The translations under genes were made by a program, and so were the position numbers. From an uncultured Lachnospiraceae bacterium (GTDB lineage: Bacteria; Bacillota; Clostridia; Lachnospirales; Lachnospiraceae), in assembly GCA_934292725.1 (NCBI GenBank), contig CAKQXY010000053.1:1-22033 (forward strand): 22,033 nt of DNA, read 5' to 3'. Positions within the stretch are counted from its first letter, which is position 1. The number at the start of each line of letters is the position of its first letter. Under the pieces are notes generated by a model that ran no database searches, was not told the DNA's origin, and saw nothing but the letters and a program-made list of their open reading frames with translations. This document shows positions 16,614 to 22,033 of this stretch, one piece after another.

Positions 16614-17201
16614 ATGGATTTTTTATCCTTTAGAGAAGAAATTACAAAATATATTTTTGCAGAAGATGTGCTGCAAAAGGCTGATATAATATTGGTTCCG
16701 GGAAATGCATATCCGCAAAATGCAGAGCGTGCAGCGGCATTATACAGACAAGGCTATGCACCATATATTCTGCCAAGCGGAAAATACAGTACACTAGTCG
16801 GACATTTTGCAGGTGTTTTGGACCAGGCAGATCGCTATAATAAGGAGTACAAGACAGAATGGGAATTTTTAAAAGATGTTCTTGTTAAAAATGGTGTGGA
16901 TGAATCAGCGATTTTGAAAGAGGATCAGGCAACCTTCACATGGGAGAATGCTAAAAACTCAAGAATTGTCACAGATCAAAATAAACTGGTGATAAAAAAG
17001 GCTATTTTGTGCTGCCGCAATGTACATGCAAGAAGAAGTCTTATGTATTATCAAAAATCTTTTCCAGAAGCGAAAATATTTGTCAGCCCATCGGTGATTG
17101 AAAATATTACAAAAGAAAACTGGTATACAACGAAGGATGGAATCGATGCAGTAAACGCAGAACTTTCCAGAATCTTATATCAGTTTTCACTCCTCGTATA
17201 A
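16614..17201 (+). CDS. YdcF-like (DUF218) protein
   Basis: The start ATG 16614 follows AGAGGA. The 195-residue protein has I-I-L-V-P-G-N-A-Y-P, A-E-R-A-A-A-L-Y-R-Q-G, L-P-S-G, a T-x-E-N-A-K segment and C-C-R-N-V-H-A-R-R-S, the usual order of the YdcF/DUF218 fold. There is no membrane anchor, unlike the SanA/ElyC branch. E. coli YdcF binds S-adenosylmethionine, but the reaction is unknown for the family. In clostridial genomes it is commonly a stand-alone cytoplasmic protein. It is the last gene of the run, closed by the bidirectional terminator at 17211. Confidence 0.8.
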   Translation: MDFLSFREEITKYIFAEDVLQKADIILVPGNAYPQNAERAAALYRQGYAPYILPSGKYSTLVGHFAGVLDQADRYNKEYKTEWEFLKDVLVKNGVDESAILKEDQATFTWENAKNSRIVTDQNKLVIKKAILCCRNVHARRSLMYYQKSFPEAKIFVSPSVIENITKENWYTTKDGIDAVNAELSRILYQFSLLV

Positions 17202-17204
17202 AAT

Positions 17205-17242
17205 AAAAAAGTCTGCTAGTTCTTTGGCTGGCAGACTTTTTT
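17205..17242. terminator. Bidirectional terminator between converging genes
   Basis: GTCTGCTAG (17211-17219) pairs with CTGGCAGAC (17228-17236) around an 8-base loop, with one G-T pair. Six A precede and six T follow, so it works for the forward YdcF unit and the reverse GH127 unit, whose stop lies at 17248. Confidence 0.9.
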
Positions 17243-17247
17243 ATTTA

Positions 17248-19149
17248 TTAATCGCGAATTACTGGAAAATAGATTTGATAAGGTTCATATCCAATGTCGT
17301 AGATAGGTATGAAACGAATACCTGTTTCTTGATAGCGTGCGCGGAATGTGCGCTTCCAGTTTCCCCATTCACGTTCGTTATCGTGAATTAAAAGTGTTTG
17401 AAGTTCATGACCGTGTGTGTGAAGCGAGCGCTCTTCACTGCAAAGTCCGGCAAGCGCGATTGGTCCAAAACGAAATGCAACAAGATCTGGATCATCGTCT
17501 GCAGCGACTGCAGTGATACAAAGAGAAAGAATAAGGCGAAGTTCATCGCCATTTTGCCAACTGCGCTGAATGGTAAGAAATCCGTCTTTTGCATCAACGG
17601 GCATTTGTTTGCCGTTAAGTTCAAATAAGACATCCTGAAATACAGCTGCATTTCCAGCGTAGGAATCGGTGCGTGCACATGCCCAATCTGGAATGCGAAG
17701 TTTTAATGAAAAATCAGCGCAAGGGGAATCCATTTCAATGCGCATGCAAATTGCCATACAGTCTGGCTGAATTGGATAACGCTGTGTGTTTTCATGAATT
17801 GCTTGTTCGGCAGAGCTTGTACTGGAAATATGGAAGCTTCCGCTTAAGCTATCTTGCTTTTGGATTAAAGTAACATTTGTGCTGCCAATAGAAAAATGTG
17901 CAGTGGAATCGAAATATTGAGCAGCATATAACTTTGTACCATCCTGATAGTACAGATACTGGTTATGGGCAGCGTTTGCCTGTACGACAGAGCCATGACA
18001 GCAGAAGAAATCCTGTGTTTTGGAAGCCCAGCCCTTGCGTGATCCAGCGCGCATTGGAAGAAAATATGTAAGAAGACCTTCTGATGGATAAGAAGATATC
18101 TGACCATTTGGAAGATCTTCCTTCCAGTAGGCTTGCGCAAGTATGCCATTGTACAGATTTTTTTCAATATAATCAAGATAGGAAACATCGCCAGTCCAGG
18201 TAAAAAGAATGTTGGCAAGACGAATCATATTGTATACACTGCAGTGCTCTTGATTTCGTTCTCCAAGGCGTGAGGCCTGGCGATGTTTTGGTGTCCAGAT
18301 TTCACCATTTGTCTGACCGCCAGTAACGAAATAGCCACGGTCTGTCACAGCACATTTCCAGTAAGCAAGCACAATATCACGATAACGTGTAATTTTAGTT
18401 GCTTCATAGACGGCGGCACAGCCGATGATTTCTGGAATAGTTGTATTGGCATGCATATTTGTGAGTACATCTTCTCCAGCTAAAAGAGGATCAAATAGGC
18501 GATGGCGATCATAACGCTCAATTAAGGTTAGATACATGCTGTCTTTTGTAATATCGTAAAGCTGAGCCCATATTTCAAGCATTCCGCCAGTTTCAAAATC
18601 AAGAATGTCATCGAGCTGTTCTCTTGTACGATTGTCTGTGTAGCGAAGGAACCATTTGGAGAAATCAATTGCAATGGTGAGGGCTTCCTCATTTTTTGCA
18701 TATAGATACATGTCAAGAAGTCCCATAAAGGTTTTGTGTACGTTATAGTGAGGAGCCCAAACCTGCTTTTTGATAGCAATCCAGTGAAAATATTTTTCTG
18801 GAATAGAGGCAGCCCATTCGCCGCCATTGTCAAGTTGACAAAGACGAAGCTCATGAATAATTTCATTTGCTTTGCCAAGCAGAGCCTGATTGCCGGTTTC
18901 GCCATAGTGAATGGCAGCTGCGCTCAGCCAGTGACCAAGAAAGTGACCACGCAGCTGACAGGAGGGATCTTCCCAGCCGCCATGCTTGAGTTTCTTGCTT
19001 CCAAAATTTTGATAACGGCCAGCCTCCTGTGTAAAATTTTGCAGCAGAGCATCGCTTTCTAACTCCATCAGATAGTCCATATTTTGCTGCTCTTTGTTAA
19101 GCAATATTTGATCCTGTAGTGTGACATCAAGTCCTGATAATTGTTTCAT
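17248..19149 (-). CDS. Glycoside hydrolase family 127 (beta-L-arabinofuranosidase-like)
   Basis: The 633-residue minus-strand protein is a GH127/DUF1680 enzyme. The key residues are E301-H-C303 in N-Q-E-H-C-S-V-Y and C383-C384 in F-F-C-C-H-G. In the characterised bifidobacterial enzyme HypBA1 the corresponding E338, C340, C417 and C418 hold zinc, and C417 is the nucleophile. The N-terminal half is an all-helical (alpha/alpha)6 barrel, followed by beta-sandwich domains from about residue 410. There is no signal peptide. It would release L-arabinofuranose from beta-linked oligosaccharides such as hydroxyproline-linked arabinans, but related families 142 and 146 share the fold, so substrate is tentative. 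It is transcribed divergently from the AraC regulator gene, the likely control gene. The ribosome site AAAGGA lies 13 bases before ATG. Confidence 0.92.
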   Translation of the reverse strand: MKQLSGLDVTLQDQILLNKEQQNMDYLMELESDALLQNFTQEAGRYQNFGSKKLKHGGWEDPSCQLRGHFLGHWLSAAAIHYGETGNQALLGKANEIIHELRLCQLDNGGEWAASIPEKYFHWIAIKKQVWAPHYNVHKTFMGLLDMYLYAKNEEALTIAIDFSKWFLRYTDNRTREQLDDILDFETGGMLEIWAQLYDITKDSMYLTLIERYDRHRLFDPLLAGEDVLTNMHANTTIPEIIGCAAVYEATKITRYRDIVLAYWKCAVTDRGYFVTGGQTNGEIWTPKHRQASRLGERNQEHCSVYNMIRLANILFTWTGDVSYLDYIEKNLYNGILAQAYWKEDLPNGQISSYPSEGLLTYFLPMRAGSRKGWASKTQDFFCCHGSVVQANAAHNQYLYYQDGTKLYAAQYFDSTAHFSIGSTNVTLIQKQDSLSGSFHISSTSSAEQAIHENTQRYPIQPDCMAICMRIEMDSPCADFSLKLRIPDWACARTDSYAGNAAVFQDVLFELNGKQMPVDAKDGFLTIQRSWQNGDELRLILSLCITAVAADDDPDLVAFRFGPIALAGLCSEERSLHTHGHELQTLLIHDNEREWGNWKRTFRARYQETGIRFIPIYDIGYEPYQIYFPVIRD

Positions 19150-19201
19150 TATAATTATAATATCCTTTCTGGCAAATGCCTTTACGTTTTTATTTACTTA
19201 T

Positions 19202-19235
19202 AGTATAATCGGAAATGAAATAAAGAAAATGAAAT
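19202..19235 (-). promoter_or_regulatory. GH127 promoter with direct repeats at the -35 region
   Basis: On the minus strand TATACT (complement of 19202-19207) is a good -10, but the -35 position has no TTGACA-like sequence. Instead two copies of AAATGAAAT (plus strand 19213-19221 and 19227-19235), 14 bp apart, cover the region. AraC-type activators bind direct repeats beside a weak -35, so these are candidate sites for the product of the divergent regulator gene. Confidence 0.4.
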
Positions 19236-19289
19236 TTATTCGGTATTTTTTATAAAATAATCGTATATAAAATTGTGTTTTGCGAATGT

Positions 19290-19337
19290 ATTTGAAGATT
19301 GCGGGAGTGCAAAGTACGTAGCAATCTGGTATCAAAT
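19290..19337. promoter_or_regulatory. Interrupted inverted repeat upstream of the AraC-family gene
   Basis: ATTTGA-AGATTGC (19290-19302) is matched by GCAATCT-GGTA-TCAAAT (19321-19337): two blocks of 7 and 6 bases in inverted order, with a 4-base insertion in the right arm and 18 bases between the arms. It could be an operator or a leader hairpin ending about 25 bp before the regulator start. Confidence 0.4.
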
Positions 19338-19361
19338 ATTATAGTATGAAAGGAATAATAT

Positions 19362-20240
19362 ATGGAAAGCAAGTTACAAAAAAAACAGCTGCTTTTGGCA
19401 GCAGATGGGATGCCGCTTCTTAGGGAATGTGCTTTTTTTAAAAGTGAGGATGGTTTTATGCATCCTGATCGTGTATTAGATTTTGATGTGCTTATTTATG
19501 TTGTGAGCGGATCAGTGCAGGTTGTTGAGGAAGATCAGGAATATTGTATTTTTCCGGGAGAATTATTATTTCTTAAGCACGGCTGTCATCATTATGGAAC
19601 GAAGAGGAATCCACCTATGACAAGCTGGTATTATTTTCACTTTTATCTTCCTGAAATTACGGCACAGACAAGATTTGATCCTTTTGAAAGTTTTACATAT
19701 GCTCGCAGTTTGAATAAGGAAAATCATAGTGTTTTTTATCAATTGCCAAAGCAGATGAAACTGGAATCTTATTCAAATATAGCTCAGATGCAGGCAATTT
19801 GTGATTTATTTGAAAAGCGAAATTCGCTGGAAAGACTATTGCAAAACACAATGCTTTGCAGCCTTTTATTGAATCTGTACCATGATAGTGAATCAGTTAG
19901 AAAAGTAGCACTAAGCAGACAAAGAACAGATCAGGTGATTGCGTATCTGCAAAAACATTGTGAAGAGAAATTTTCTTCAGTTGATATTGAGACATATATG
20001 GGATTGTCATATAAGCATTTGAATGATGTATTTAAGAAAGAAACGGGAATTACGCTTCAGAAATATCATTGCCAAATGCGCATGGAACGAGCAGCGCGAC
20101 TGCTGCAGCAGACGGATTTAACTATTACGCAGATTAGCGAAAGGCTGGGCTTTGATGAGGTATTTTATTTTAGTAATGTTTTTAAAAAACAGATGAAACT
20201 TTCGCCTATGAGCTATAGAAAAAAATGTGTAAGAATTTAA
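19362..20240 (+). CDS. AraC family transcriptional regulator
   Basis: The 292-residue protein starts at ATG 19362, 7 bases after AAAGGA. Residues about 25-110 form a cupin-like sensing domain (D-V-L-I-Y-V-V-S-G, then F-P-G-E-L-L-F-L-K-H-G), and about 195-290 hold the two helix-turn-helix motifs: M-G-L-S-Y-K-H-L-N-D-V-F-K and I-T-Q-I-S-E-R-L-G-F-D-E-V-F-Y-F-S-N-V-F. Such proteins bind a sugar in the cupin and activate nearby glycoside genes. It is divergent from the GH127 gene by 212 bp, making that gene the probable target; control of the GH2 run is possible. The organisation is typical, with nothing missing. Confidence 0.93.
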   Translation: MESKLQKKQLLLAADGMPLLRECAFFKSEDGFMHPDRVLDFDVLIYVVSGSVQVVEEDQEYCIFPGELLFLKHGCHHYGTKRNPPMTSWYYFHFYLPEITAQTRFDPFESFTYARSLNKENHSVFYQLPKQMKLESYSNIAQMQAICDLFEKRNSLERLLQNTMLCSLLLNLYHDSESVRKVALSRQRTDQVIAYLQKHCEEKFSSVDIETYMGLSYKHLNDVFKKETGITLQKYHCQMRMERAARLLQQTDLTITQISERLGFDEVFYFSNVFKKQMKLSPMSYRKKCVRI

Positions 20241-20248
20241 AAAATGTC

Positions 20249-20277
20249 TTGACATGGTGTATATTATAATATACAAT
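20249..20277 (+). promoter_or_regulatory. Consensus promoter of the XRE-Fic gene
   Basis: TTGACA (20249-20254), exactly 17 bp, then TACAAT (20272-20277) is the best promoter in the window, starting 9 bases after the AraC stop. The predicted transcript start near 20284 would leave a leader of about 14 bases that begins at the GGAGGA binding site. Confidence 0.85.
20258..20275. promoter_or_regulatory. Perfect 18-bp palindrome over the -10 box (candidate autoregulatory operator)
   Basis: TGTATATTATAATATACA is identical to its reverse complement and covers most of the spacer and the first four bases of the -10. A dimeric XRE repressor bound there would block RNA polymerase; the next gene encodes an XRE domain. 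Confidence 0.65.
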
Positions 20278-20297
20278 GAGATTGGGAGGAATTAACA

Positions 20298-21275
20298 ATG
20301 GATGAGAACAATATTCAAATAGAACAGCAGCCAGGAATAGAGCAGCAGTCAGAAGCACAGGCAAAGCGATTACTGGCATATTATAGTTACTTGAGAAAAA
20401 GTCAAAAAATGACTCAATCAGAATTAGAGCGCATTACTGGATTGTCAAGAATCGCAATCAACCGCTGTGAAAATGGAAAATTGATGCCGACGATTCGCTC
20501 CATGAATAAGCTTTTGTCACCGCTTGGATATCAGCTTGGCATTGTTTCACTTGATGAACCAGATAGTGAGGATTATTATGAAGGAACAAATGAACAGCAT
20601 GACGAGAAAAACGAGTTAGAAATCACGTATTTCACTGATCTAGCAAAAGAGGAAGAGAGGCTCAGTAAGAAAAGAGCAGCAGAGCTGTTCAAAAACAAAC
20701 TATTGAATACTCTAGAACCGGGCAGCTATAGCGCACTTCAGACCATTCATAAACATCTTTTTAGTGATATTTATGAGTTTGCAGGTCAGACACGAACAGT
20801 GAATCTTGCAAAAGGAAATTTACGATTTGTACCTGTTATGTATCTTGATGCGGCACTTGAAAGCATCGAGAAGATGCCACAGTCCACATTTGATGAGATT
20901 GTAGAAAAATATGTGGAGATGAATATTGCGCATCCTTTTCAGAAAGGAAATGGGCGCAGCATTCGTATCTGGCTAGATCAAATATTAAAAAAAGAGCTTG
21001 GAAAAGTTATTGATTGGAGTTTAGTAGATAAAGATGAGTATTTGACAGCAATGAAGGTAAGTCCGATCAAAGACGCAGAAATTAAAATGCTCCTAAAAGC
21101 CGCATTGACAGATAAGTTTAATAACAAGAAAATATTTATGAATGGTGTTGACCAAAGCTATAGCTATGATGGCTACAGCAGCTATAAAACAAAGGAGTTT
21201 GCCCCTAAAACCTGTACAAAAGCAAAAACAAAAATACAGGAAGTGAGGGAAAAGAATGAAGAAATGGAGCAATAA
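20298..21275 (+). CDS. XRE helix-turn-helix and Fic domain fusion protein
   Basis: The 325-residue protein starts at ATG 20298 after GGAGGA. Residues about 25-80 are an XRE domain (K-M-T-Q-S-E-L-E-R-I-T-G-L-S-R-I-A-I-N-R-C-E-N-G-K). Residues about 125-275 form a Fic domain of the small class III type with H212-P-F-Q-K-G-N-G-R220-S-I-R223. Fic enzymes transfer AMP or other groups from nucleotides to protein hydroxyls. Two deviations stand out: K216 replaces the usual Asp/Glu that holds Mg2+, and the C-terminal inhibitory motif S/T-x3-E-G/N is S287-Y-S-Y-D291-G, with Asp for Glu. A lysine-rich tail follows. It probably represses its own promoter through the palindrome at 20258. Its end overlaps the next gene by 20 bases. 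Confidence 0.9.
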   Translation: MDENNIQIEQQPGIEQQSEAQAKRLLAYYSYLRKSQKMTQSELERITGLSRIAINRCENGKLMPTIRSMNKLLSPLGYQLGIVSLDEPDSEDYYEGTNEQHDEKNELEITYFTDLAKEEERLSKKRAAELFKNKLLNTLEPGSYSALQTIHKHLFSDIYEFAGQTRTVNLAKGNLRFVPVMYLDAALESIEKMPQSTFDEIVEKYVEMNIAHPFQKGNGRSIRIWLDQILKKELGKVIDWSLVDKDEYLTAMKVSPIKDAEIKMLLKAALTDKFNNKKIFMNGVDQSYSYDGYSSYKTKEFAPKTCTKAKTKIQEVREKNEEMEQ

Positions 21276-22033
21276 AAAAGCAGAATGGCTGTTAGCAATG
21301 TTAGCTGTATCACTAACGGCATCTGCTGCATGGACGATTTTTGCAGAAGAAAAAAGCAAAGCTATAGATCAATATATTATAGTTGAGCTAGAGACTCTTA
21401 CTGTGTCAAATGTTGATGAGGAAGAGAAAGAATCATCATTAGAAGCAGAACTGTCAACAGAAGAAATGGTAGAAGCAGAGTCTGAGTCTGACGTTGTGCT
21501 GTTTTCACTTCAGGATAGCCTAGATTCAGAAGAGTACAGTGTAACAGGGATCAGCGTGGATGAACCAATCATTGCCAAGCTGCTGGCACAAACAGCGGGC
21601 TATCAGGACTATGATACTATCGCCTTGTATGATATTACTTCTTATCAGCAGACAGATGATGAGCCGTATGACTTTAATCTCCAGATTCAAGAGGATGCGG
21701 ATATTACATTATATCAGACAGTGGATGGACAGCTTCAGAAAAGTACACTAGATGCAATGTATACAGAGGATGAGTATAATCGTCTGCCGTTAGTCAGCTA
21801 TCAGTCCGAGACGAATCATTGGCTGGTATTTTATCTGGGAGCGAAACAGACTGATGAAGAAACATCAGATTCCGATACAGAAATAGCAGCCCAAGAGACG
21901 GAAAGCGCAGCAGAATCACTCGAAGGAAAAAACGAGTCGGAGATGGAAGAAAAACCAAACACAAAAGCACCAGATACTAAGCCAGCTATACCGACTACGG
22001 TTGCTCCGACAACAAGCACACCAACGACAAGCC
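21256..22033 (+). CDS. Secreted acidic protein with Thr/Pro-rich region, incomplete at the right edge
   Basis: ATG 21256 follows GAGG (21245-21248) by 7 bases and the frame stays open to the window end (259 residues). The N-terminus is a signal peptide: M-K-K-W-S-N-K-K, a hydrophobic core L-L-A-M-L-A-V-S-L-T-A-S-A-A, and a likely cleavage after F-A before E-E. The mature part is very acidic (many Glu/Asp/Ser to about residue 75), then a region that looks folded (V-T-G-I-S-V-D-E-P-I-I, W-L-V-F-Y-L), a second acidic stretch, and a P-T-T repeat-like linker near the edge. I do not recognise a domain. The linker suggests a surface-exposed or cell-wall protein. It overlaps the XRE-Fic gene, so the two are cotranscribed and probably translationally coupled. 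Confidence 0.8.
   Translation, partial: MKKWSNKKAEWLLAMLAVSLTASAAWTIFAEEKSKAIDQYIIVELETLTVSNVDEEEKESSLEAELSTEEMVEAESESDVVLFSLQDSLDSEEYSVTGISVDEPIIAKLLAQTAGYQDYDTIALYDITSYQQTDDEPYDFNLQIQEDADITLYQTVDGQLQKSTLDAMYTEDEYNRLPLVSYQSETNHWLVFYLGAKQTDEETSDSDTEIAAQETESAAESLEGKNESEMEEKPNTKAPDTKPAIPTTVAPTTSTPTTS

Noticed and set aside
8664..17242. Shared CTGGCAGA stems in the terminators at 8664 and 17211 as possible ends of a mobile unit
   Set aside because: Both are explained by T-tailed terminators, no transposase gene or target duplication is seen, and the shared stretch is only about 8 bases.
20265..20270. Perfect TATAAT as -10 for the XRE-Fic promoter
   Set aside because: Only 10 bp separate it from TTGACA; TACAAT at 20272 has the correct 17-bp spacing. 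TATAAT is part of the palindrome.

Overview
The window looks like chromosome of a low-G+C Gram-positive anaerobe, most likely a gut Clostridia of the Lachnospiraceae type. The reasons are strong GGAGG-type ribosome binding sites, TTGACA/TATAAT-type promoters, T-tailed hairpin terminators, and a gene set (AzlCD, MATE pumps, GH2, GH127, NhaC, XRE-Fic) typical of that group. The assignment rests on gene content and style only.

Region 1 (1-1460) is decayed and mobile. It holds the 3' end of a TnpB-like IS200/IS605 gene with its right-end hairpin, inserted into the 5' part of a GNAT acetyltransferase gene that is also frameshifted. A short hypothetical ORF and a broken SH3b-domain remnant (one frameshift, one nonsense codon) follow, then a terminator.

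Region 2 (1500-5013) is the most interesting accessory block. A dedicated promoter leads into a 55-residue single-TM peptide, an 896-residue unrecognised protein ending in a HEPN-like R-N-x3-H motif, and a low-molecular-weight protein tyrosine phosphatase whose start overlaps the stop of the large gene. It is read here as a candidate RNase-effector (defence or toxin-like) cassette; that function is inference.

Region 3 (5076-8720) holds transport genes: AzlC/AzlD amino-acid exporter subunits, a MATE efflux pump and an EamA/DMT transporter with its own consensus promoter, closed by a strong terminator.

Region 4 (8733-19361) is a glycoside locus. A forward gene run encodes a GH2 glycosidase, an UlaG-like metallo-beta-lactamase-fold hydrolase, a GH123/DUF4091-like protein, a second MATE pump, an NhaC antiporter and a YdcF-like protein, ending at a bidirectional terminator. 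Facing it on the minus strand is a GH127 beta-L-arabinofuranosidase-like gene, transcribed away from a divergent AraC-family regulator gene. None of the glycosidases has a visible signal peptide, and no dedicated sugar importer is present.

Region 5 (20240-22033) encodes an XRE-Fic fusion protein. A consensus promoter precedes it, with a perfect 18-bp palindrome over the -10 box. Its last codons overlap the start of a secreted acidic protein that runs off the window. The Fic protein has non-standard residues at two functionally important positions.
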